From contig CAYLMA010000054.1 of the NCBI GenBank assembly GCA_964384915.1, positions 1 to 11,049 on the forward strand: DNA of 11,049 nucleotides, written 5' to 3'. Shown one piece after another: positions 6,311 through 11,049 of this stretch; the first letter of the stretch is position 1, and each line of letters starts with the position of its first letter. Source of the DNA: Sulfurimicrobium sp964384915. GTDB lineage: Bacteria > Pseudomonadota > Gammaproteobacteria > Burkholderiales > Sulfuricellaceae. A model generated the notes under the pieces. It was given only the letters and a program-made list of their open reading frames with translations. It did not search any database and was not told the DNA's origin. The translations under genes and the position numbers were made by a program.

Positions 6311-6653
6311 CAAATTTTTCATCGTCTGGGCCGGACAGATGGTGTCTGCCTGGCTTGACCGGATATAACGGCCTGCTGATAGCGCGCCCGCCTGCCGGGA
6401 CTCAGGAGCTTGCTCACATGTTGATTTGACCGCCTCCACCGTGCCCTGTATATTTCGTGACCATGAAGGCTCAATCACTTTTTGCTTCCACAACAACCTC
6501 CACCAAGCGACTGTGGCTAGGGACACTATCCCATTGCCGCAGCTCGTTCCTGTTTTAACTTAATCGTTTTACTTAACCGGGCAACTGCGGGTCTGACCGC
6601 ATTGCCTCATATTTGCCGAAGACCTGCACCAGCCACTATATGGGTCTTGAATT
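6311..6653. other. 343-base intergenic region without a convincing gene
   Basis: No ORF here shows family similarity or good coding character. A small imperfect hairpin (CGGACA-gatgg-TGTCTG) follows the ArsN1-like gene at 6333-6349 but lacks a T tract, so it is not called a terminator. A 31-codon ATG frame (6463-6558) encodes a Ser/Thr-rich peptide without a binding site and is not called. The right end carries the likely promoter of the transporter gene. Confidence 0.5.
6613..6642 (+). promoter_or_regulatory. possible sigma70 promoter for the EamA transporter
   Basis: TTGCCG (6613-6618) and TATATG (6637-6642) are separated by 18 bases, a plausible -35/-10 pair. The predicted transcript start would be only about 5 bases before ATG 6654, and no Shine-Dalgarno is seen, so the message would be nearly leaderless or the pair is accidental. 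Confidence 0.3.
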
Positions 6654-7595
6654 ATGGCAAACACTTCACGGAATATTCTGGTCAATCGCGATGTGCTTCC
6701 CGGCGTAATCTTTGCGCTGCTCGCGGCGCTTGGCTTTTCGGCCAAGGCCATTCTGGTCAAGCTGGCTTATCTCGATAACGTGGATGCGGTGACGCTGCTG
6801 GCGTTGCGCATGGCGTTCTCGCTGCCGTTCTTTATTGGTGTCGCGGTCTGGGCCAAGTGCCAGCATGCCGATCCGCTCAGCACGCATGACAGGATGCTCG
6901 TGCTGGTGCTGGGCCTGATCGGCTATTACCTCTCCAGCTTTCTGGATTTTCTTGGGCTGCAATACATCTCCGCCGGGCTGGAGCGCCTGATCCTGTTCCT
7001 CTATCCGACGATGACGGTGATCCTCTCGGCACTGGTATACAAGCGCGCCATCGGCAAGAAAATTATTGCGGCGATGGCGCTGTGCTATGTCGGGATCGTA
7101 CTGGCTTTTTTGCATGACCTGGGGCTGCATGACGCCGGGATGAAGCAGGGTGTCATCTTACTGGGCGCGTCATTGGTGTTCGCCAGCACCTTGTCCTACT
7201 CGGTCTATCTGGTGGGGGCGGGACATGCCATCGCGCGCATTGGAGCGGCTCGCTTCACCGCCTATGCGATGGTGGTGGCGTGCGTTGCCAGCTTGTTGCA
7301 GTTTGGCGTGACGCACCCGATGAGCGTGCTCGACTTGCCATTGCGCGTATATGAACTCTCCATCGCCATGGCGATCTTTTCCACGGTGTTACCAGCGTTC
7401 CTGCTGTCCCACGCCATCCGCCGCATTGGCTCCGGGAGCGCATCACTGATCGGCACCGTCGGGCCAGTCAGCACGATCTATATGGCGCATGCATTCCTGA
7501 ACGAGAACATATCGCCGCTGCAAATCGCCGGAGCGTCGCTGGTATTGGTCGGCGTGCTCATCATCAGCTTGAACAGCAAGCGTGAGGAAAAATAA
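6654..7595 (+). CDS. EamA/DMT-superfamily transporter
   Basis: 313 residues with about ten hydrophobic helices arranged as two repeats of five, the standard architecture of EamA (10-TMS drug/metabolite exporter) proteins. The first repeat starts at about residue 14 with GVIFALLAALGFSAKAILVKLAY and includes GLQYISAGLERLILFLYP (101-118). The second starts at about 166 and ends with TVGPVSTIYMAHAFLNE (268-284) and a final helix at about 290-306. The C-terminus is short and basic (NSKREEK). It is expected to move small metabolites or toxic compounds across the inner membrane, usually outward. The cargo cannot be deduced. Codon use is more GC-rich than in the cassette-like genes to the left, suggesting a more resident gene. 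Confidence 0.88.
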   Translation: MANTSRNILVNRDVLPGVIFALLAALGFSAKAILVKLAYLDNVDAVTLLALRMAFSLPFFIGVAVWAKCQHADPLSTHDRMLVLVLGLIGYYLSSFLDFLGLQYISAGLERLILFLYPTMTVILSALVYKRAIGKKIIAAMALCYVGIVLAFLHDLGLHDAGMKQGVILLGASLVFASTLSYSVYLVGAGHAIARIGAARFTAYAMVVACVASLLQFGVTHPMSVLDLPLRVYELSIAMAIFSTVLPAFLLSHAIRRIGSGSASLIGTVGPVSTIYMAHAFLNENISPLQIAGASLVLVGVLIISLNSKREEK

Positions 7596-7601
7596 TATAG
7601 G

Positions 7602-7847
7602 CTGACTGCGGCAGATCACGAATCAATTCCGCGATTAGAGGTTTGGCGACTGGCAAAGTATGGTGATGCTGACCCGTTAAATGACATTGCCATCCGCCCA
7701 TTGATCGAGCAGCTATCGTTCATCAAAGACAAGACGCATTGGGGCTATGCGTTTCGTTATGGGCATCTGCAAATTCTGCAGGCGGATTTTGAATTGATTG
7801 CAAAGGTGATGCTCGCCACAATTTCTGCTAAAACATTAGTCGCGTAA
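7602..7847 (+). pseudogene. ATG-less 3' gene remnant, unrecognised family
   Basis: Directly after the transporter stop, the same frame stays open for 81 codons and ends at TAA 7845-7847. The translation looks like real protein: it includes RLEVWRLAKYGDAD, NDIAIRPLIEQLSFIKD and THWGYAFRYGHLQILQ. There is no ATG start until near the end and no ribosome binding site at the beginning, so this is probably the C-terminal remnant of a gene whose front was lost. I do not recognise the family. Its last 12 bases overlap the 3' end of the LysR gene on the opposite strand. Readthrough of the transporter stop would make a fusion, but that is unlikely to be functional. Confidence 0.5.
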
Positions 7848-8729
7848 ATTATCCAGTAGCTCGATGGCTTGCCGTATCTCCGGCCTGTGCCTATCCACTT
7901 TGCGTGTAGCCACCCACAGATCGTTCCGCATTGAAGTTTCCGGTTGCCACAATACCTTGATCCGGTTTTCACCGATGGCATCCTCGCATAGATAGCGCGG
8001 CAGTACGCTTAGGCCCATGCCCAGCTCTACCGCCTTGCGTAGCAGCAGGAGGTTGGGAACGATCAGGCGCGGTTCGATGGCGGGTCGGCGATGGAAAGCG
8101 ATATGCCAGAAGCGGCGGATGATGGGCAAATCGGCGGAATAGCTAACCCATTCCTGCGCGAGCAAAAAATTTTCCAGTTCGCGCTCCGGTTTCAAGTTTT
8201 TGCCGAATGGACGAGGCAGATCAAACTGCGCGGGAGCAACCAGACAGAATTCCTCGCTATCGATTTTCTTGTAGTCCAACTCCTTGCTGCTCAGGTGTTG
8301 GGTGGCGATCACCAGATCAAGCGCGCCTTGCGACAAAGCGGTGATAAGCGTTTCCGTATCGCCCGGCTCGACAAGCAGCCGCAACGGCGCTTCGCACAAC
8401 CGCGCCAGTGCAGTTTCGCCGAAATATTCCGCTGGCGCGCCAACACGCAGCACCGCTCTTTCAGACATCAACGGCGTTTTCAGGGATTGCGTCAGACTTT
8501 CCAGTCCGTCCACTGCGGGTGCCATGCGGCTATATAACTGCTTGCCCGCTTCGGTGGGAATCATGCGACGCGCCGTGCGCTGAAACAGTGCTTGATTCAT
8601 GGCGGCTTCCAGTGTGGCGATGTGCTGGCTGATGGCCGGTTGAGTCAAGGCGCGCGCATTGGCTGCGGCGGTCACTGTGCCTGTTCGGTAAACTGCCATG
8701 AAGCTGCGATACCACTCGAAATTAACCAT
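7836..8729 (-). CDS. LysR-family transcriptional regulator
   Basis: 297 residues, the usual LysR length. The N-terminal winged helix-turn-helix spans about residues 1-60 and includes FMAVYRTGTVTAAANARALTQPAISQHIATLE, the canonical LysR HTH. It is followed by RTARRMIPTEAGKQLY and a linker helix. The periplasmic-binding-protein-like effector domain covers about residues 90-290, with family landmarks such as LRVGAPAEYF, LDLVIATQ and AVELGMGLSVLPRYL. It is transcribed divergently from the DJ-1/PfpI gene with 123 bases between the starts. This is the classical arrangement in which a LysR protein controls its neighbour and itself. Its likely targets are therefore the DJ-1-like and PEBP-like genes. 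The inducer is unknown. Confidence 0.92.
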   Translation of the reverse strand: MVNFEWYRSFMAVYRTGTVTAAANARALTQPAISQHIATLEAAMNQALFQRTARRMIPTEAGKQLYSRMAPAVDGLESLTQSLKTPLMSERAVLRVGAPAEYFGETALARLCEAPLRLLVEPGDTETLITALSQGALDLVIATQHLSSKELDYKKIDSEEFCLVAPAQFDLPRPFGKNLKPERELENFLLAQEWVSYSADLPIIRRFWHIAFHRRPAIEPRLIVPNLLLLRKAVELGMGLSVLPRYLCEDAIGENRIKVLWQPETSMRNDLWVATRKVDRHRPEIRQAIELLDNLRD

Positions 8730-8746
8730 AAATAAAATGATGGGTG

Positions 8747-8761
8747 TATCGAAAATAGATA
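8747..8761. promoter_or_regulatory. candidate LysR operator (TATC-N7-GATA dyad)
   Basis: A 15-base interrupted palindrome TATC-GAAAATA-GATA sits in the A/T-rich divergent intergenic region, 18 bases upstream of the LysR start codon. LysR-type sites are usually short dyads of this size containing an A/T-rich centre. An A/T-rich run (AATTATTATTATATGG) lies directly next to it and probably includes a promoter -10. The assignment rests on position and symmetry only. Confidence 0.4.
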
Positions 8762-8852
8762 ATTATTATTATATGGTGGCTTGCCCTATTGTGTCGCTGG
8801 AACGACGGAGCAACAGCCGTTTTTCGGAAAACTCAACTTGAAGGAGATATCA

Positions 8853-9524
8853 ATGAGTGCAGCTAAAGCCATACTAATTATTGTGACCAGTTTCAGCGAC
8901 ATGGGGGCAGGCGACCATACCGGCTTGTGGCTGGAAGAATTTGCAGTGCCCTACGTGGAGTTCAAGAAACAGGGTTACGACATCACCGTTGCCAGCATCA
9001 AGGGCGGGCGCGCCCCGGTTGATCCGCGCAGCAAGCCCAATCCCGAACAAAACAAGGCTTGGTGCGATGCTATCGCTGTGCTGGAACACACAGAAACGTT
9101 AGCTTCTGTTGACGCCTCGCGCTTTGCGGCAGTGTTCGTGCCGGGTGGGCACGGCACCATGTTTGATTTGCCCAACAATCCCGACACCGGCAAGCTGCTG
9201 GCGCGTTTCGCGGCAGACAACAAAGTAATCGCTTCGGTATGCCATGGCCCGGCTATTTTTGTTGGCGCGAAACTGGACAACGGCTCCTATCTGGTGGCAG
9301 GCAAGACGCTCACCAGCTTCACCAATCAGGAAGAAAAAGCCGCTGGTCTTGAAAGCAAGATGCCCTTCTTGCTCGAAACTCGCTTGCGCGAACAAGGCGC
9401 AATGTTTGTGACGCAAGAAAATTGGGCCGACCATGTTGAAGTTGATGGTAAATTTATTACCGGACAAAACCCTCAATCGAGCCGCAGCACAGCACTGGCC
9501 GTGATTCAGGCACTTTCAAAATAA
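8853..9524 (+). CDS. DJ-1/PfpI family protein (type 1 glutamine amidotransferase-like, Hsp31-like)
   Basis: 223 residues from ATG 8853, chosen over the in-frame ATG at 8781 because AAGGAGAT lies at the right distance before it and MSAAKAILIIVTS is the natural start of the first beta strand. Family landmarks are TGLWLEEFAVPY (23-34, with a probable catalytic Glu29), ASIKGGRAPVDPRS (47-60), VFVPGGHGTMFDLP (94-107) and the nucleophile elbow SVCHGPAIFV (128-137, Cys130-His131). DJ-1/PfpI relatives of this type include glutathione-independent glyoxalases and stress chaperones that deal with methylglyoxal or glycated molecules; the exact activity here is inferred. It is followed 18 bases later by the PEBP-like gene, so both probably form an operon under the divergent LysR regulator. 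Confidence 0.9.
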   Translation: MSAAKAILIIVTSFSDMGAGDHTGLWLEEFAVPYVEFKKQGYDITVASIKGGRAPVDPRSKPNPEQNKAWCDAIAVLEHTETLASVDASRFAAVFVPGGHGTMFDLPNNPDTGKLLARFAADNKVIASVCHGPAIFVGAKLDNGSYLVAGKTLTSFTNQEEKAAGLESKMPFLLETRLREQGAMFVTQENWADHVEVDGKFITGQNPQSSRSTALAVIQALSK

Positions 9525-9542
9525 CTATCAGGAGATTACGTC

Positions 9543-10055
9543 ATGAAAAAAATTGTATTCACAATACTTACCCTTTTTGCCGCCAGCGCCCACGCCGACG
9601 GCGCACTTAAGGCCAGCTTCACAGATGCTGCATGGGACGGCAACAAGATTCCCGCAGGTCAGCAATGCGCGCGTTTCGGCGGCATGGGGGCAACGCCCGG
9701 CCTCAAGGTCGAGCAGATTCCGGCTGGCGCAAATGCGCTGGTCATGGAATTCAGCGACCAGACATACCAACCTATGAACGATGGCGGTCACGGCAAGATT
9801 GGCTACCGCATCGCCAGCGGAACAAAACGGGCGAGCCTTCCATCGGTATCGGGACACACCTTCGATTTGCCCTCCGGCTTCTTCCTTGTCGAGGCACAAC
9901 GCGCCCCGACATGGGATAAGGCCGGGGCATATTTGCCGCCATGTTCCGGGGGCAAGGGTAATACCTATGTGGTGTCAATCAAAGCGGTGAAGGAAATCGA
10001 AGGCAAGATAGGCGCAGCGCTGGCTGAAACATCGCTCAAGATGGGGCAGTATTGA
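9543..10055 (+). CDS. secreted PEBP-like (YbhB/YbcL-type) protein
   Basis: 170 residues with a clear signal peptide (MKKIVFTILTLFAASAHA, probable cleavage after Ala18), so the mature protein is periplasmic or secreted. The mature part resembles bacterial phosphatidylethanolamine-binding-like proteins of the YbhB/YbcL group. It has a DGNKIPAGQQC segment, a LKVEQIPAGANALVMEFSD strand pair ending at Asp72, and a conserved His83 in GGHGKIGY. Cys42 and Cys134 could form a disulfide. The match is to the overall pattern, and a separate uncharacterised family is possible. AGGAGA precedes the ATG. Spacing to the DJ-1 gene suggests coexpression. The ligand is unknown. Confidence 0.6.
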   Translation: MKKIVFTILTLFAASAHADGALKASFTDAAWDGNKIPAGQQCARFGGMGATPGLKVEQIPAGANALVMEFSDQTYQPMNDGGHGKIGYRIASGTKRASLPSVSGHTFDLPSGFFLVEAQRAPTWDKAGAYLPPCSGGKGNTYVVSIKAVKEIEGKIGAALAETSLKMGQY

Positions 10056-10060
10056 AATGA

Positions 10061-10115
10061 TTATTGCGGCAGACATGATGTAAGTTGTATGACGTAAGTT
10101 GTATTGCCGCAATAA
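10061..10115. repeat. 11-bp inverted repeat enclosing a 14-bp tandem repeat
   Basis: TTATTGCGGCA (10061-10071) and TGCCGCAATAA (10105-10115) are perfect inverted copies. The 33-base interval contains ATGATGTAAGTTGT (10075-10088) directly followed by ATGACGTAAGTTGT (10089-10102), which differ at one base. The element starts 5 bases after the PEBP-like stop. It could act as a transcript-end stem-loop, although no T tract follows, or be a small mobile or regulatory repeat. Confidence 0.65.
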
Positions 10116-10132
10116 CGCTTCAACGCTAGAAT
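10104..10132 (+). promoter_or_regulatory. possible sigma70 promoter before the DUF2867 remnant
   Basis: TTGCCG (10104-10109) and TAGAAT (10127-10132) are spaced by 17 bases, a good -35/-10 arrangement. The predicted start of transcription falls at or next to ATG 10139, implying a leaderless message. The -35 lies in the right arm of the inverted repeat, so a hairpin or a bound protein there could affect it. Confidence 0.35.
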
Positions 10133-10138
10133 CTTTTC

Positions 10139-10485
10139 ATGACACTACGCGCAATCCCCACACCCGTTCCGGCAGGAAGTGTAATCAATTCTCATTTGCC
10201 CGGAGCTGCCTTCTACGATTGCTATTCCATCGACACATCAGGTGAGCGGCGAACAGCGCTGGAATATTTTCTTGCAGCTATCGCCCGGACACCGCCATGG
10301 GTCGAGCGTCTCATGCTGTTGCGGAACAAAGTGGTGCGGCTTTTCGGTCTGAAAGATCTTGGCGGATTGGGCGGGTTTGATGCTTCAAAGCCAGCGTCAG
10401 CTTACCTACCGGGTGAGCGCGTCGAGACCTCAAGGTCAGCTTCGCATTTCTTTTGGCAGCCATACCTGACACAGCCTACGAATAA
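10139..10485 (+). pseudogene. DUF2867 family gene, truncated and frameshifted
   Basis: The first 95 residues match DUF2867 proteins: LPGAAFYDCYSIDT (20-33), ARTPPWVERLMLLRNKVVRLFGLK (49-72) and AYLPGERV (88-95). Similarity then stops abruptly at about base 10423. One frame over, from 10426, the translation DLKVSF appears, which resembles the DxHLDxxVSF strand that lies further downstream in intact family members, and that frame ends at TAA 10483-10485. The simplest reading is an internal deletion of roughly 25-30 codons plus a frame change, with the C-terminus also missing. The nominal open frame runs to 10759 but is Ser/Gln/His-rich and overlaps the opposite-strand aminotransferase, so that tail is judged to be readthrough. 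The family's function is unknown. Confidence 0.65.
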
Positions 10486-10513
10486 ATCTCGTATGTCCTT
10501 TAAGGAGCGTGAG

Positions 10514-10605
10514 CACAATTCGCAATCGTCCGCTTTCGGGCAAGCTAAAAAACCACTGGAACATAAAACCCCAGTGCCGACTTTCGGGCAGCCCGAACAC
10601 AATTC
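10514..10605. repeat. nested direct repeats around a terminator
   Basis: CACAATTC occurs at 10514-10521 and 10598-10605, and CTTTCGGGCA at 10533-10542 and 10581-10590. The repeats bracket the hairpin at 10554-10576 in the order CACAATTC, CTTTCGGGCA, hairpin, CTTTCGGGCA, CACAATTC. TTCGGGC-A-GCCCGAA (10583-10597) is a perfect palindrome between the two right-hand copies. The second CACAATTC overlaps the stop codon of the aminotransferase-domain gene. Confidence 0.55.
10547..10576 (-). terminator. rho-independent terminator of the aminotransferase-domain gene
   Basis: Read on the - strand, CACTGG, an 11-base loop, CCAGTG, then G and six T residues form a stem-loop with a U tract (stem arms at 10571-10576 and 10554-10559; T run complementary to 10547-10552). 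It lies about 28 bases after the stop codon of the - strand gene. The stem is short at 6 bp, so strength is uncertain. Confidence 0.6.
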
Positions 10606-11049
10606 AACCAGCCCTCCCCATCGCCTTCTCCAGCACCTCAAAAATCCTCGATGCCTGGCATTGCGCCACATTGAAGCGCATAAACGGCGCAGCCGTCTGG
10701 CTCAGGCTGAACACGTTTCCGGGGGCGAGCACGACGCCATCGTGCAATGCTTCTCGTGACACCTTGGCGGAGTCCAGCCCGTGCGGCAGGCGCATCCAGA
10801 GGAACATGCCGCCCTGCGGTTTCATCCAGGGAGAGATGCCGAGTTTCTCCAGCCGATGCAGCGTGCGTCCCATGGCGTCGGCCAACTGGTTGCGCAGCGC
10901 ATCGACGTGGTGGCGATAGGTTCCTTGACGCAGTAGGGAGTAAACCAGTTCCGCGCCAAGGCCGCTGCTGCTGAGCGTGGTGGCCAGCTTCAGGTCGACG
11001 ATTTGTTCCGCCCAGTCTTGCCGCACCGCGATGTAGCCGCAGCGCACCG
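10604..11049 (-). CDS. PLP-dependent aminotransferase-domain protein (probably MocR/GntR-type regulator), C-terminal part
   Basis: The frame is open to the right edge, so only the last 148 or so residues are present. The fragment begins with VRCGYIAV, the conserved segment that follows the PLP-binding lysine in fold-type I aminotransferases (lysine outside the window). It continues with LSSSGLGAELVYSLLRQGTYRHHVDALR, the small-domain pattern KPQGGMFLWMRLP, and VVLAPGNVFS followed by FMRFNVAQC, where the arginine is expected to bind the substrate carboxylate. These features fit class I/II aminotransferases and in particular the effector domain of MocR regulators (GntR HTH fused to an aminotransferase domain). 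The HTH is not visible, so a free-standing aminotransferase remains possible. Transcription is opposite to the DUF2867 remnant. Confidence 0.82.
   Translation of the reverse strand, partial: VRCGYIAVRQDWAEQIVDLKLATTLSSSGLGAELVYSLLRQGTYRHHVDALRNQLADAMGRTLHRLEKLGISPWMKPQGGMFLWMRLPHGLDSAKVSREALHDGVVLAPGNVFSLSQTAAPFMRFNVAQCQASRIFEVLEKAMGRAG

Noticed and set aside
6333..6349. Hairpin after the ArsN1-like gene as a terminator
   Set aside because: Short stem with a G-T pair and no T tract following on either strand.
6463..6558. 31-codon ORF in the gap before the transporter
   Set aside because: No ribosome binding site, Ser/Thr-rich composition and no conservation evidence available.
6666..7130. 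154-codon - strand frame opposite the transporter
   Set aside because: Gln/His/Arg-rich translation typical of the antisense of a membrane protein gene.
8091..8537. 148-codon + strand frame inside the LysR gene
   Set aside because: Antisense shadow of a full-length LysR protein; Gln/Arg/Phe-rich with no family pattern.
8781..8852. N-terminal extension of the DJ-1-like gene from ATG 8781
   Set aside because: A strong AAGGAGAT sits before ATG 8853, where the conserved domain begins; the extension has no family match.
10486..10759. C-terminal half of the 206-codon frame starting at 10139
   Set aside because: It overlaps the opposite-strand aminotransferase-domain gene and its terminator, and has no family similarity; treated as readthrough past a deletion.
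1..11049. Toxin-antitoxin, phage-defence or CRISPR system
   Set aside because: Looked for nuclease, helicase, toxin or repeat-spacer patterns and found none; the gene set is small-molecule enzymes, a transporter and regulators.

Overview
The window looks like a stretch of accessory chromosome from a Gram-negative bacterium, most likely a betaproteobacterium. This is an inference from moderate GC, gene style, a lipoprotein signal, and the LysR and MocR-type families; no marker gene fixes the taxon. No rRNA, tRNA, CRISPR array, transposase or integrase gene was found.

Left part (1-2402): the 3' end of a flavodoxin-fold NAD(P)H oxidoreductase, a 30-residue single-span membrane ORF, an alpha/beta hydrolase with a proline-iminopeptidase-like layout, a glutathione S-transferase and an antibiotic-biosynthesis-monooxygenase (ABM) domain protein. 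All are on the + strand, closely spaced, and mostly have good Shine-Dalgarno sequences.

Middle part (2489-6310): six small same-strand genes with unrelated functions. They are a GFA-type zinc protein, two GNAT acetyltransferases in tandem, a lipoprotein alpha/beta hydrolase, an M15 D,D-carboxypeptidase-like protein and an ArsN1-like acetyltransferase. Some gaps between them hold imperfect palindromes with integron attC-like ends (GCATAAC at 2897; GTTATGC at 4170). The best reading is a decayed cassette cluster without a visible integrase (CALIN-like). This is the most interesting feature of the window, but the attC calls need structural scoring.

Right part (6311-11049): a 343-base gap with no convincing gene; a 10-helix EamA/DMT exporter; an ATG-less gene remnant; a LysR regulator on the - strand divergent from a likely two-gene operon (DJ-1/PfpI family protein, then a secreted PEBP-like protein); an 11-bp inverted repeat enclosing a 14-bp tandem repeat; a broken DUF2867 gene; and, on the - strand, the 3' end of a PLP aminotransferase-domain (probably MocR-type) protein with its own terminator.

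Many products fit handling of reactive or toxic small molecules: the quinone reductase-like fragment, GST, ABM and GFA proteins, GNATs, DJ-1-like protein and exporter. Apart from the LysR/DJ-1/PEBP block nothing shows that they form one pathway. I do not see a clear new multi-gene system.
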